NCBI RefSeq assembly: GCF_023559245.1 | Contig: NZ_CP097462.1 | Location: 2,538,001-2,602,000 of the forward strand | Direction: 5' to 3' | Length of the DNA: 64,000 nt | From: Sphingomonas sp. KRR8 | GTDB taxonomy: Bacteria; Pseudomonadota; Alphaproteobacteria; Sphingomonadales; Sphingomonadaceae | Shown here: in pieces, positions 9,701-18,495 of the stretch | How the letters are laid out: each line of letters begins with the position of its first letter | How positions within the stretch are numbered: the stretch's first letter is position 1 | Notes under the pieces: generated by a model | Told to the model about the DNA's origin: nothing | The model's database searches: none | The model's input: only the letters and a program-made list of their open reading frames with translations | Made by a program: the position numbers and the translations under genes

Positions 9701-9911
9701 CGCCGCCGAAGGCGTGGACGCGACCGTCATGTTCGCGAACACAGCGCGCGAGGGAGGCGTAGATCGCCTGAACGAACTCCAGCGACCTTTCTTCGCCAAG
9801 CTTTTCGAGGGTGGCGGTGTAACCGACCATGTCGGCAAACAGGACAGACACGTGGCGCCGCTCACCGCCGGCGGGAGAAGCATGGCCTTGAGAGGTTGGA
9901 CTCTCGATCAC
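6723..9911 (-). CDS. Class III adenylate/guanylate cyclase fused to an AAA-type ATPase and TPR region
   Basis: A 1,062-residue protein. Residues about 20-200 form a class III cyclase domain: LFADMVGYT and GGDSVMAVFG carry the two metal-binding Asp, and GNAVNLASRIE carries the Asn and Arg of the transition-state site. Residues about 220-500 form a STAND-like ATPase with Walker A EPGLGKT and Walker B LLLLEDIHW. The rest is an alanine-rich helical array typical of TPR-like sensor regions. This cyclase-ATPase-TPR layout is a known family of large signalling proteins whose activating ligands are mostly unknown. It is convergent with the DyP operon with only 5 bp between the stop codons. Confidence 0.9.
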   Translation of the reverse strand: MIESPTSQGHASPAGGERRHVSVLFADMVGYTATLEKLGEERSLEFVQAIYASLARCVREHDGRVHAFGGDSVMAVFGLSEASENAALQACRAAMSIQKTFAEATNTINDEFNIQAQMRVGISSGVAAVAPVDSESMAITTIGNAVNLASRIESRAPPGGCLICEATRGLIEWQVELELHCETMIKGVSKPQKLWRLVSVRDNATRFHRSLGRGLSPLVGRDENLAVLADALERSRSELCVVDLAAEPGLGKTRLTFEFLEHVPPDGVRVLQGHCAADSQPIPFLPFIEVVRGAFQIGLDDEPAAIAKKLEIGLRTLSLDALENRGLLLNLLGLAPPAGALTGLDVVLIGLRTRDLLFKLLKARCSMTPVLLLLEDIHWIDSASEEVLAAIVASSGIANLLVVHTRRPEYHPPWAEAPCVIAQTLTPLTGEEILRVARDRLGVSDLPEPLIRQVVERAGGNPLFSEEILSFLIEQGAVRIDDGEAVFDSAACETALPTSLLGLLAARLDRLMPSERGVLQAAAVVGRRFDAGLLALARPEVDHLGDALKALQKQDFIDGDSAATNYSFKHVLMRDCVYHGLLPADRTKLHLAVAEALEVRSHGRLTEVAELLALHYAQTACDDRAFTFLAMAGAKSLGTFSHDQAAEYFASALALYESNPRCASEAEVAVMLANYALCLNLSLSVKPMLALADRVEPLLARIGDSPHHALFLHHYAACLICNARYRDALAVQQRLSAMAGRLNDRQATAYALVSELSVSTYCAPMPIERFDATSREAARALSDLDDAYLKNFTLASIGWDQVCRGQVDRALETADRLVANGTALNDPRALGYGTAMRALIASIADDYEQALELAERALDMSRARFEQIIASAARCGAIVPLARPNALEVVQSHLDLCRRNGWTMFEAGPELMLGVAQVTNGQIGAGLARIEAAIVRNEQLGFHVSADWGRLYLCEVYLAVLSGKGGASASILLRNAWTLGKVFLQGPSRILSLIAQVRANPQLDPEGHNIGRAEMVVGLLHAARRKPDLARHHLSEAKRLIQASGASPLLDRIDGALSALAA

Positions 9912-10211
9912 GTGGCTCTTCTCTCAAAGCTGGCACATCGGATCGAGGGAAGTTCGTCGCGATGCGCTCAGCAACCGTCCTTAATCGAAACTTGAACGAA
10001 TAGCAGTAGCGCAGAATTTACCCGCGCACACGCGAGTCGTGAAGGCGCATCTCCACCGAACGGCAGGAACTAGCGCGAAAGCCGGGGCGATCGGAGTACG
10101 CGCGCGCTGCTGGAGCGCAGCCGGTCTTTGCTAATCAGGCTTTCGGCCGCAGCGTCTCGCGGCCCAGGGCAGCGGTCGGCGCCGCCGGCATGTCAGGGTG
10201 TCATGAACAAC
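9912..10211. other. Intergenic stretch without a recognisable gene
   Basis: This 300-base stretch lies upstream of the cyclase gene and downstream of the pilin terminator. I see no credible coding frame, RNA or repeat. It probably holds the promoter of the cyclase gene near its left end. Confidence 0.6.
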
Positions 10212-10244
10212 AAAAAGGCGGCGGCGTCTTCCGACGCCGCCGCC
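10212..10244 (-). terminator. Rho-independent terminator of the Flp pilin gene
   Basis: A perfect 12-bp stem GGCGGCGGCGTC / GACGCCGCCGCC with a 4-base loop, followed on the minus strand by five T residues. Confidence 0.88.
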
Positions 10245-10273
10245 CAATTGTTCGAGCCGTAGCTCGCGAGCTC

Positions 10274-10450
10274 TTACGAGTTCGCGCCGCTCAGGCTGTT
10301 CGAAACGCCCGTGAAGGTGCGGCTCAGCTGGTTGCCGACCGCGCCCAGCGCGGTGATGCAAGCAACGGCGATCAGAGCGGCGATCAGGCCGTACTCGATC
10401 GCGGTGGCACCCTCTTCATTCTTCATGATCTTCTTGATGAACTTCGACAT
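10274..10450 (-). CDS. Flp family type IVb pilin
   Basis: A 58-residue pilin precursor. A short basic leader (MSKFIKKIMKNEEGA) precedes the hydrophobic helix with TAIEYGLIAALIAVA, including the conserved Glu-Tyr pair of the Flp family after the prepilin peptidase site. An upstream in-frame ATG eight codons earlier is less likely because the family starts at MSKF. No tad/cpa secretion genes are in the window, so this is an orphan pilin copy or the rest of the system is elsewhere. Confidence 0.93.
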   Translation of the reverse strand: MSKFIKKIMKNEEGATAIEYGLIAALIAVACITALGAVGNQLSRTFTGVSNSLSGANS

Positions 10451-10605
10451 GTCCGGTCTCCTAGTTCCACTCACCTGGGCTTACGCCCCACCGGCGGATC
10501 ACTCAGGAGCCCGTCGGTTGAGAGCATCTCTACGAGTCGGTGGTTGAGAAGCCGTTAAAGCGCCTCCTTAATTTGCCTTTACAGATTCAGGGGCTCAATT
10601 TGTCA

Positions 10606-12612
10606 TTATAGGCGGTCGAGCAGCCGTTCGGCGTCTTTCATCAAATCACCGACCCATTGCGAGGGATCGACATCCCAATCCGACGGCAGCGGGCTCTTGC
10701 GAGTCGGCGGGGGAAGACGGCGGGGCGGCTGGTAGTCGCCTGGAAGCGAGGTTGCGTTTCGCCCGTCTACCGCGAGCGCCGGCGCCATGAATGCACGCCA
10801 GATTTCCGCCGGGGCGCTGCCGCCGCTCATCGAATGCGCCATTGGTGTGTTGTCGTCGCGGCCGACCCAGACGCCGACGACCAGGTCACCCGCAAAGCCG
10901 ACGAACAGCGCATCGCGATTGTCCTGGCTGGTGCCGGTCTTGCCGAAGGTGGGCGTCGACAGCGCGGCCCGCCGGCCGGTGCCTTCGTTGGCGGCCGCCC
11001 ACAGCAGGTCGAGCATGGGCTTCCAGTCGCGCGAGCGATCGAGCCGACCGCCCTGGGTGAAGAAGAGCGAGGACAGGTTCGATTCGTCCGCGCCTTCCTT
11101 GGCCGGCTGGGGCGGAAGCCCTGACGCACGCACCGGATAGCGTCCGCTGGCGATCGCCGCATAAGCGCTGGTCAGCTCAAGCAGGCTGACACCTGCGCTG
11201 CCAAGCGCCACGCTGGGTGTATTGGGCAGCGGGGTGGAGATGCCGAGGTCGCGCGCCGCGCGCAGGACGTTCTGCCGTCCGACGCTTTCAGACAGGCGCA
11301 CCGACGCGGCATTGCTGGACCGCGCGAACGCCTCCTTGAGCGTAATGTCACCCCGGTAGACGCCGTCGCTGTTGGTCGGCGACCAGCCGTCGATCTTGAT
11401 GGGCGTGTCCGAGATCTTGCTGTCGGGCGTCCAGCCGGAACGCAGCGCGGCGAGGTAGACGAACAGCTTGAAGGTGCTGCCCGGTTGCCGGCGGCCCTGG
11501 GTCGCCCGGTTGAAGGGAGAGGCCTTGTAGCTGTTCCCACCGACCATCGCGACCACCCGTCCGTCCGGGCGCATCGCCACCAGCGCGGCCTGCGCGCCGC
11601 CGATGCTGGCGTTGGCGACCGCCCGGCTGGCGAGCCGTTGAAGCCGCGAATCGAGCGTCGTCTTCACCTTGATCTCACCGAAGTCGGCGGCGAACGCGTC
11701 GGCGGCCTGCGGCGCGACCCAGTCGGCGAAATAGGTGCCGGTGGGAACCTTGGCATCGACGATCACCGGCCGGGCCGATGCGGCAGCCCGCGCGCGGGCG
11801 AGCGAGATAACTCCGGTGTCGGCCATTTCCTGCAACACCAGCCGCGAGCGCTTCTGCGCGGCGGGGAGGTTGTGAGTCGGCGCGAGGCGGGAGGGCGCCT
11901 GGACCATTCCGGCCAGCATTGCCGACTGGGCGAGCGTCAGATTCTCGGGATCGCGTCCGAAATAATGGTGAGCGGCAGCGCGCAGCCCATAGACGCCATC
12001 GCCGAAATAGACCGACGAGAGGTAGCGGGAGAGGATCTCATCCTTCGTCAGCCACGCCTCGAGCCAGAAGGCGATGATCACTTCCTGGGCCTTGCGCTTG
12101 AGATTGCGGTCGGAGGACAGGAAGCTGGTCTTGGCAAGCTGCTGGGTGATCGTGCTGCCACCCTGGCGCACGCCGCCGGCGTGAAGGTTGGTGATCAGCG
12201 CACGGCCGATGGAGCGGGGGTCGATGCCCCAGTGCGAGTAAAAGCGCCGGTCCTCGATCGCGACAAAGGCGCCCGGCGTATATTTGTTGAGCCTGGCAAC
12301 TTCCACCGGCGCTTCCTTGATCGCGCCGCGCCGCGCGATCGCCTGCCCGTCGGCGGACACGATCAGCATGGCCGGGTTCGGCAGCGGCTCCAGCGCGCGG
12401 CCAAGCGGGGCCGTGAAGACCAGCCACAGGATGGTGATCAGCAGCAGCGCGAAGAAGGTGGTGAGCGCCCAGCGCAGCCAGCGGCGGCGGCGGCGCGGCG
12501 GTGGGGCTAGCTCGTCCTCCGAATGAGGATCGACCTCGGGCGCGAACGGATCTGGCAGGTCCTCGACGGGAGTGCCGGAGCGGCTGAGCCAGGGAGAATC
12601 GCGGTCGGCCAT
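10606..12612 (-). CDS. Class A penicillin-binding protein (PBP1A-like transglycosylase/transpeptidase)
   Basis: Bifunctional peptidoglycan synthase of about 668 residues. A cytoplasmic Pro/acidic N-terminus and an RRRRRW anchor precede one transmembrane helix. The glycosyltransferase 51 domain shows EDRRFYSHWGID and GGSTITQQLAK. The transpeptidase domain shows the active Ser in PGSTFK, the SSN motif and KTGTS. It polymerises lipid II and cross-links stem peptides in the periplasm. An in-frame GTG at 12627 would add five residues; I prefer the ATG at 12612. It is divergent from the solute-binding protein gene at 12715. Confidence 0.93.
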   Translation of the reverse strand: MADRDSPWLSRSGTPVEDLPDPFAPEVDPHSEDELAPPPRRRRRWLRWALTTFFALLLITILWLVFTAPLGRALEPLPNPAMLIVSADGQAIARRGAIKEAPVEVARLNKYTPGAFVAIEDRRFYSHWGIDPRSIGRALITNLHAGGVRQGGSTITQQLAKTSFLSSDRNLKRKAQEVIIAFWLEAWLTKDEILSRYLSSVYFGDGVYGLRAAAHHYFGRDPENLTLAQSAMLAGMVQAPSRLAPTHNLPAAQKRSRLVLQEMADTGVISLARARAAASARPVIVDAKVPTGTYFADWVAPQAADAFAADFGEIKVKTTLDSRLQRLASRAVANASIGGAQAALVAMRPDGRVVAMVGGNSYKASPFNRATQGRRQPGSTFKLFVYLAALRSGWTPDSKISDTPIKIDGWSPTNSDGVYRGDITLKEAFARSSNAASVRLSESVGRQNVLRAARDLGISTPLPNTPSVALGSAGVSLLELTSAYAAIASGRYPVRASGLPPQPAKEGADESNLSSLFFTQGGRLDRSRDWKPMLDLLWAAANEGTGRRAALSTPTFGKTGTSQDNRDALFVGFAGDLVVGVWVGRDDNTPMAHSMSGGSAPAEIWRAFMAPALAVDGRNATSLPGDYQPPRRLPPPTRKSPLPSDWDVDPSQWVGDLMKDAERLLDRL

Positions 12613-12714
12613 GCGCGCTTTAAGCACCTCTTCGGACTGACCTACGCGGGTAATACAGTTCGCGTGGCTTGTGAAGGCTTGGGTGAAGGTGCGCCAGCCG
12701 CTAGAGCAGACAAG

Positions 12715-14166
12715 ATGAACCGTGTCCGACTTCTGCTGCTCGGAGCGCTGGCGCTGGCCGGGGGCTGCCAGAAGCAGGAAACCGGCGCGGTGCGGGTCGT
12801 GGTCGCCGGCGACGCGCCCGCAGTGGTCGATCCGGCAGATGGGCCGATCGACGGGCCGCAGGCGGTGCTGCTGTCCGCCGTGGCGCAGGGGCTGGTGCGG
12901 TTCGACGGCGACGGCAATATCGTTGGCGGCCTGGCCGAGCGCTGGAACGTGTCCAACGACGGGCTGCTCTACATCTTCCGGCTACAGAGCGGGACATGGC
13001 CGGGCGGGCGCAAGATCGTCGCGGAAGACGTCGCCCGCCTCCTTCGGCGCGAGATTGCGAGGGCAAGCCGCAACAGCCTGAAGGACACTGCGGGAGCCGT
13101 CACGCAGATCGTGGCGATGACCGACCGGGTTCTCGCCATCCAGCTGTTCGCGCCGCGACCGCACCTCCTGCAGCTGCTCGCCCAGCCGGAATTCGGCATC
13201 GTTCGCGGTGATGTCGGCACCGGGCCGTTCACGCTGGCGCAGCAGGGCCGATGGATGCAGCTCAGCCGGACGTTGCCGTCCGGGGAGGACGAGGAGCCGC
13301 AGGTCGAGCGCGTGATGCTGACCGCCGCCCCCATGACCGCGGCGGTGCGGGCGTTCACCGACCGCAAGGTGGGCCTGGTGCTTGGCGGGACCTTTGCCGA
13401 CCTGCCGCTGACCAATGACGCGCGCCTGCCGCGCGGGACGTTGCGCTTCGATCCCGCCGCCGGGCTGTTCGGCCTCGTTCCAGGGCGAGCCAACGGACTG
13501 CTGGCCGACCGCGAGGTTCGCGACCTCCTCGACCGCGCGATCGACCGGCCCGCGCTGGTCAGCGCGCTGGGCGTTCCGGACCTGCAACCAAGAGCCTCGA
13601 TCCTGGAAGGCGGACTGGACGGCAACATCGCTCCGGCGAACCCGGCGTGGGCGGGGCAGCAGCTGTCCGATCGTCTGCCCGCCCTCGTCGCCGAGGCGCA
13701 CCGGCTGTTTCCGCGCAAGCCTGGAGATCAGCCGCCCGTGATACGCGTCGCGGTGCCGCGCTCACCAGGAGGCGCCGCGCTGCTGCAGCGGCTTCGTGCC
13801 GACTGGCGCCGGCTGGGGATCATGGTCGCCCATGCCGATGACGAGGACGAGGCGGACCTCAGGTTGATCGACTGGGTGGCGCCGTCCGTATCCCCGGCCT
13901 GGTACCTGCGTTCCTTCCGCTGCGGCGCGGTGCCCATCTGCGTTCCGCAAGCCGAGGAGCCGCTCAACATCGCGCGCGAGACACTCAACGTCGCCGAGCG
14001 CAACGCCCGCCTGGCCGAAGCCGAGCGGATGATGCGCGACAATGTGCTGTTCATGCCGCTGGCGGCGCCGGTGCGCTGGTCGCTGGTCCGCGACCTGCCG
14101 GGTTTTCAGGAGAACCGTTTCGCTCGCCATTCATTGAGTGATCTCAGGAATGGGAGCAGTCAGTAG
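12715..14166 (+). CDS. Peptide/nickel-type ABC transporter solute-binding lipoprotein (SBP_bac_5)
   Basis: A 483-residue protein that begins with a lipoprotein signal (MNRVRLLLLGALALAGGC, lipobox LAGGC), so it is anchored at the membrane. The mature part follows the extracellular solute-binding family 5 plan: LLSAVAQGLVRFDGDGNIVGGLAE near the N-terminus (oligopeptide-binding signature), then a two-lobe body. No permease or ATPase gene is adjacent, so the transporter partner is unknown and the protein may be an orphan binding protein. The ATG at 12715 was chosen because it creates the lipobox; the frame is open further upstream. Confidence 0.85.
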   Translation: MNRVRLLLLGALALAGGCQKQETGAVRVVVAGDAPAVVDPADGPIDGPQAVLLSAVAQGLVRFDGDGNIVGGLAERWNVSNDGLLYIFRLQSGTWPGGRKIVAEDVARLLRREIARASRNSLKDTAGAVTQIVAMTDRVLAIQLFAPRPHLLQLLAQPEFGIVRGDVGTGPFTLAQQGRWMQLSRTLPSGEDEEPQVERVMLTAAPMTAAVRAFTDRKVGLVLGGTFADLPLTNDARLPRGTLRFDPAAGLFGLVPGRANGLLADREVRDLLDRAIDRPALVSALGVPDLQPRASILEGGLDGNIAPANPAWAGQQLSDRLPALVAEAHRLFPRKPGDQPPVIRVAVPRSPGGAALLQRLRADWRRLGIMVAHADDEDEADLRLIDWVAPSVSPAWYLRSFRCGAVPICVPQAEEPLNIARETLNVAERNARLAEAERMMRDNVLFMPLAAPVRWSLVRDLPGFQENRFARHSLSDLRNGSSQ

Positions 14167-14168
14167 CC

Positions 14169-14597
14169 ATGGTGACAGAGACAAAGGGCGCGAAGATCGG
14201 CCGGTTCACCGTGTCGGGCGAGCCGCGAGCGGTGCGCGACCGCATCGAGGGACTGGAGCATGTGCTGGAGCGGCTGGTGGTGCTGCCGGGCATCAACCGG
14301 CCCGTGGGCCTGGACGTGGTGCTCGACTTCGTGCCGGTGGTCGGGCCGACGGTGGCCGCGGGACTTGGCGCCTATCTGGCGTGGGAGGCGCGCAACCTTG
14401 GCATGTCCAAGTGGCAGCTGAGCCGGATGGCCGGCAATATCGGGGTCGACTGGCTGCTGGGCATGATCCCCTTCGTCGGGGCAGTGCCGGATTTCTTCTT
14501 CCGCTCGAACACCCGCAACCTGCGGATGATCAAGCGCCACCTCGACCGCCATCATCCGGAGACGATGACGATCGAGGGCAAGGCGGACGAACTTTAG
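14169..14597 (+). CDS. DUF4112 family membrane protein
   Basis: A 142-residue protein with the DUF4112 pattern: an N-terminal helix (LEHVLERLVVLPG), the DFVPVVGPTVAAGL turn, a hydrophobic helix, and NIGVDWLLGMIPFVGAVPDFFF in the second half. The function of the family is unknown. It starts 2 bp after the lipoprotein stop and overlaps the convergent next gene by 4 bases. Confidence 0.9.
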   Translation: MVTETKGAKIGRFTVSGEPRAVRDRIEGLEHVLERLVVLPGINRPVGLDVVLDFVPVVGPTVAAGLGAYLAWEARNLGMSKWQLSRMAGNIGVDWLLGMIPFVGAVPDFFFRSNTRNLRMIKRHLDRHHPETMTIEGKADEL

Positions 14598-14896
14598 CGG
14601 CGGTAGCAGCGGCGGTTGGCGGTCAGCGACCGATCGATCGCCCGGCCCGCGAGCGCGCCGCCGACAGCGCCACCAGCTGTGCCGAGCAGGCCGTGGCCAA
14701 GGATGCTGCGGCCAACCAGCGCACCGCCGACACCGCCGGCGATCAGGCCGGTGCTGCCCGACGAATAACGGCACGAACGACCGTAGTAGGTCGAGTGGCG
14801 ATAGTGGTGACGGCGTGCGTCAGCCGGGCTGACCGCGACGACGCTGGAGATGGTGGCAATCGCCAATGCGGCGCTGCCGAAAAGGGTGCGAGACAT
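14594..14896 (-). CDS. Small secreted glycine-zipper protein
   Basis: A 100-residue protein with a signal peptide (SAALAIATISSVVAVSPADA). The mature protein has a Tyr/His/Arg-rich part and then a glycine-zipper segment with GGVGGALVGRSILG and AGGAVGGALAGRAID, the pattern of outer-membrane-associated 17 kDa-antigen-like proteins. Role unknown. An upstream in-frame ATG at 14935 gives no sensible signal sequence. Confidence 0.8.
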   Translation of the reverse strand: MSRTLFGSAALAIATISSVVAVSPADARRHHYRHSTYYGRSCRYSSGSTGLIAGGVGGALVGRSILGHGLLGTAGGAVGGALAGRAIDRSLTANRRCYRR

Positions 14897-14963
14897 GATA
14901 TTTCCTTTCAAGGGTCGTATAGCTCCCGAAATCAACGCGACAGGTTGGCGATGGTTTCCGCCG

Positions 14964-15995
14964 TCAGTCGCGGACTGGAACCACTGCCTCGCCTTCGCTG
15001 CTGCTGAGGATCGGCCGTCCGACGTCTCCCTGGCCGACGGTTCGGCCCGCCATCTCCAGCATCCGCTCCAGCGGCACTCGCGCCTTGTCCATCAGCTCGG
15101 TGGAGAGCTCAACCCGCGGGGTCAGGTCGCGCAGCGCGACGTACAATTTCTCCAGCGTGTTCAGCGCCATGTAGGGGCACATGTTGCAGTTGCAGTTGCC
15201 GTCCCCGCCCGGGACACCGATGAAGGTCTTGTGCGGCGCGGCCTTCTCCATCTGGTGGATGATGTGCGGCTCGGTCGCGACCAGGATCACATCGCTGGGT
15301 GAGTTCACCGCGAAGTCGAGGATCGCGCGGGTCGAGCCGACATGGTCGGCATGGTCGACGATGTGCGGCGGGCATTCCGGGTGCGCCGCGACCGGAGCGC
15401 CGGGATATTGCGCCTTGAGCTTCAGCAGCTCGGTCTCGCTGAAGGCCTGGTGGACGATGCAGATGCCGGGCCACAGCAGCATGTCCCGACCGGTCTTGCG
15501 CGCCAGATAGCCGCCAAGGTGCCGGTCGGGTCCGAAGATGATCTTCTGATCCTTGGGGATCTGGCTGAGGATCACGTCGGCGCTGGACGAGGTCACGATG
15601 ATGTCGCTGAGCGCCTTCACCGCCGCCGAACAGTTGATGTATGTCAGCGCGATATGGTCCGGATGCGCCGCGCGGAAGGCGGCGAACTGGTCGGGCGGAC
15701 AGCTGTCCTCGAGGCTGCAGCCAGCATCCATGTCGGGCAGGATGACGGTCTTCTCAGGGCTGAGGATCTTGGCCGTTTCCGCCATGAAGCGGACGCCGCA
15801 GAAGGCGATCACGTCGGCATCGGTCGCCGCCGCCTTACGGGACAGGTCGAGGCTGTCGCCGACGAAGTCCGCGAGGTCCTGGATCTCGGGCTTCTGGTAA
15901 TAATGGGCGAGGATGACCGCGTTGCGCTCTTCCTTGAGGCGCTTGATCTCGCCCAGCAGGTCGGTGCCCTTGAGGCTGGTGGTTGGCGCGGTCAC
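14964..15995 (-). CDS. nadA: Quinolinate synthase
   Basis: A 343-residue NadA, which condenses iminoaspartate with dihydroxyacetone phosphate in NAD synthesis. The N-terminus shows AVILAHYYQKPEIQD; the three Cys ligands of the 4Fe-4S cluster are visible in DAGCSLEDSC, in the AAHPECPPH segment, and in the CNCNMCPYM segment. Length and motif order are normal. nadB and nadC are not in the window. Confidence 0.95.
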   Translation of the reverse strand: MTAPTTSLKGTDLLGEIKRLKEERNAVILAHYYQKPEIQDLADFVGDSLDLSRKAAATDADVIAFCGVRFMAETAKILSPEKTVILPDMDAGCSLEDSCPPDQFAAFRAAHPDHIALTYINCSAAVKALSDIIVTSSSADVILSQIPKDQKIIFGPDRHLGGYLARKTGRDMLLWPGICIVHQAFSETELLKLKAQYPGAPVAAHPECPPHIVDHADHVGSTRAILDFAVNSPSDVILVATEPHIIHQMEKAAPHKTFIGVPGGDGNCNCNMCPYMALNTLEKLYVALRDLTPRVELSTELMDKARVPLERMLEMAGRTVGQGDVGRPILSSSEGEAVVPVRD

Positions 15996-16049
15996 TGGTC
16001 CTACTCTCCCGGCGGGCCGGTCGCCCGCCCGGCCGAGATATGCGCGAGG

Positions 16050-16793
16050 TCAGCCCGCCGCAATGCTCGCGGCAAGCTGGGCCGTCACCGGCAGGCGCGA
16101 GGCGACCTCGATCAGCAGGTGCGAGCCGACCAGCACGGCGGCGACCACCAGCGTCGCCGGATGGACCTGGCCCAACTGCTTGCGATCGTGCCGGGCGATG
16201 ACCGCGATGAAGCCCAGCTGCACCGCCAGCGCGAGCATCTCGCCCCAGGTCTGGCCGAGCAGCGGCATCGGCAGCAGCCGGCCCAGCGCCGGCTCGGCAA
16301 TGATGAAGCCGGTGCCGATCATCAGCCGACGATGCCACTGGACCTGCCGGCGATAGCTGACGGCAAGCACGACCATCAGCGCGAAAGCCGCGATGTCGAT
16401 CTGGTTCAGCGACAGGAAGAATGCCGGGGTGAAGAAGGGCGGAACGATGCCAAGAGAGATCGCGTGGATCCCGGTATAGCTGCCGACCACCACGATCGCC
16501 GCTGCCAGCGCCATGGCGACCCAGCCCAGCGTCCGGTGCAACTGCACCTGCATCCGGCTGATCAGCACGCTTTGCAGAACGAACATGCCGAGCCAGCTGA
16601 CCATCAGTCCGCCATGAAGGTGGAGAAAGGCCGGCACGGTGCGGAAGTCGACAAAGCCGCGCAGCTCGAACTGGATGAAGCCGAACAGGATGAAGGCGGC
16701 CAGGAAGATGGCGTAACGGGTAAAGAATCGCTGATCGGCCATGTAACCCCGGCCGGTCCGAGCGGTCGTGGTGGTGGCGGCATGCGTTGCCAT
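16050..16793 (-). CDS. Multi-pass membrane protein of unknown function
   Basis: A 247-residue protein with about six or seven hydrophobic helices. Conserved-looking His residues sit in LHLHGGLMVSW, QLHRTLGWVA and QWHRRLMIG, at the ends of helices. Such paired His could bind heme or a metal, but I cannot show this. An alternative start is MADQRFF, 17 residues in. No named family recognised with certainty. Confidence 0.75.
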   Translation of the reverse strand: MATHAATTTTARTGRGYMADQRFFTRYAIFLAAFILFGFIQFELRGFVDFRTVPAFLHLHGGLMVSWLGMFVLQSVLISRMQVQLHRTLGWVAMALAAAIVVVGSYTGIHAISLGIVPPFFTPAFFLSLNQIDIAAFALMVVLAVSYRRQVQWHRRLMIGTGFIIAEPALGRLLPMPLLGQTWGEMLALAVQLGFIAVIARHDRKQLGQVHPATLVVAAVLVGSHLLIEVASRLPVTAQLAASIAAG

Positions 16794-16882
16794 GATGATG
16801 TATTCCCCTGCTTTTGCAGCGCAGGGCCTTGTCCCCAGACCTCACGCGTCGGGGGTCGTTTACCACAGTCTTCCGCCGATTG

Positions 16883-17596
16883 TTAGCGGCGCGAACGCTC
16901 TTCAAGCACGTCGGCGATGGACCGGCTGACGTCCCACCGCTCGCCGCTGCGGCGGTCCTCCGGCGGCCCGCGCACCTCGACCGACACGTCGCCGAGCCCC
17001 GCTGCCCGAAGCGGCGCCTCGAGGTTGCGGGCGATGGCCTTGCGAGCGGCTTCGTCGGCCGCGGCGCGATTGGCTGGCTTGTCGGCCTCGGCGGAGGCCT
17101 GCTGACGCGCGCCGATCGCGATGCCGGTGCGCAGGCGGCTCTGCATGTCGCGCGTGATCAGCGGACCGTTATAGGCCACCACCTGACGGCTCTCGTCGAT
17201 GTTGGGTGCGTCCGGCTTCGCCGCCGGCGCCCGCACGAGCAGAGTGCGCGTGCGTTCGTCCCAGATGTAATCGTCCAGCCCGATCTCGCCCATGTCGACG
17301 AAGTAGGACAGCGACCAGGGCTGCTTGACCGTGATTCCGCCGGTCAGGATGTCGCCGATCCCGCCGGTGGTGCGGCGCTTGGTGGTGACCGTACCGGCCA
17401 TCTTGTAGACCTCGAGGCGGTTGCGATTGTCGCGCAGGGCCACGACCAACCGGTCGACGTCGCTGGTGGCGACCTTCCGCTGCTCCTCCCGGTCGAAGTA
17501 GCGCGCCAGCCAGTAGCCGGCTCCGATCAGGAGGGCCGCGGTGATCAGCGTCTTGACGACGGTGGTCAGCGGCAGGCGCTCGACCGAGGCCGTCAT
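16883..17596 (-). CDS. DUF4230 family protein, membrane-anchored
   Basis: About 237 residues with one N-terminal transmembrane helix (TVVKTLITAALLIGAGYWLA) and a soluble domain containing YKMAGTVTTKRR, VDMGEIGLDDYIWDERTRTL and repeated Arg/Ala helices, as in DUF4230. The function of the family is unknown. The start ATG overlaps the stop of the upstream hydrolase gene (ATGA at 17593-17596), so the two are translationally coupled. Confidence 0.82.
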   Translation of the reverse strand: MTASVERLPLTTVVKTLITAALLIGAGYWLARYFDREEQRKVATSDVDRLVVALRDNRNRLEVYKMAGTVTTKRRTTGGIGDILTGGITVKQPWSLSYFVDMGEIGLDDYIWDERTRTLLVRAPAAKPDAPNIDESRQVVAYNGPLITRDMQSRLRTGIAIGARQQASAEADKPANRAAADEAARKAIARNLEAPLRAAGLGDVSVEVRGPPEDRRSGERWDVSRSIADVLEERSRR

Positions 17597-18447
17597 GACG
17601 CGGGCATCCATTGCTCCATCGCTTCGCGAACGAGCCCGCGCGCCTGAAGGTCCAGCAGGTGGGCGAGCGCGGTCGCCTGGGCGGCAGGGATCAGCCGTTT
17701 GTCGAGTGCGGGATAGGCCCAGCCGACGAGCGCCTCGAGGGTGGAGGAGCCATATTCGTCGAGCAGGCGCAGCAGCTGCCGCTCGCGTTGCAGCCGGTGG
17801 CTGATCATCCCCCGCACCAGCCGGTGCGGGTCGCCGACCGGGTCTCCATGCGCGGGCAGGTAGAGGCGGTCATGGGTTCGTTCGCGCAGGCGCATGAGGC
17901 TGGCGAGGTAATCGCCCATGTTCCCGTCCGGCGGGATGACGACGCTGGTCGACCAGCCCATCACATGATCCCCGGTGAACAGCAGGCCGGCCGCATCGTC
18001 GGCGAAGCAGAGGTGGTTGCTGGTGTGGCCAGGGGTGTGGACGGCGGTGAGCGTGCGCCCGTCAACGGTGACGCTTTCGCCATCAGCCAGCACCCGGTCG
18101 GGCGCATAGCTGCGGTCGAAACCCGATTCCTGATCACCCTCCACCACCAGCGGAGCACAGCCGATCACCGGCGCGCCGGTGCGTTCGGCCAGCGGCGCGG
18201 CGCCCGGCGAGTGATCGCGGTGCGTATGGGTGACGAGGATCGCTGCCACCGGGCGTCCGGCGATGGCGGCGACCAGCGCGTCCAGATGCCCCGGTTCAGC
18301 GGGCCCTGGATCGATGATGGCAAGCTCGCTCTGGCCGACCAGATGCACCTGGGTGCCGGTGAAGGTGTATGGCGACGGATTGGGCGCAAGCAGCCGCGCC
18401 ACACCGGGCTCCACTTCGATCAGCTGTCCGTAGGGCGCGTCCACCAT
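17593..18447 (-). CDS. MBL-fold metallohydrolase (LACTB2-like)
   Basis: A 284-residue metallo-beta-lactamase-fold hydrolase. The metal-binding signature THTHRDHSPGA is present at about residues 73-83, followed by HTPGHTSNHLC and TGDHVMGW, with further His in LPAHGDPV, and a C-terminal winged-helix-like tail typical of the LACTB2/glyoxalase-II-like branch. The substrate may be RNA or a small thioester or lactone; it is not decided by the sequence. First gene of a two-gene unit with the DUF4230 gene. Confidence 0.88.
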   Translation of the reverse strand: MVDAPYGQLIEVEPGVARLLAPNPSPYTFTGTQVHLVGQSELAIIDPGPAEPGHLDALVAAIAGRPVAAILVTHTHRDHSPGAAPLAERTGAPVIGCAPLVVEGDQESGFDRSYAPDRVLADGESVTVDGRTLTAVHTPGHTSNHLCFADDAAGLLFTGDHVMGWSTSVVIPPDGNMGDYLASLMRLRERTHDRLYLPAHGDPVGDPHRLVRGMISHRLQRERQLLRLLDEYGSSTLEALVGWAYPALDKRLIPAAQATALAHLLDLQARGLVREAMEQWMPAS

Positions 18448-18495
18448 TCAGCGCTTAGCAGCTTGGCGGCGGCGGGGAAGGCTGCAGGCGGGCGC

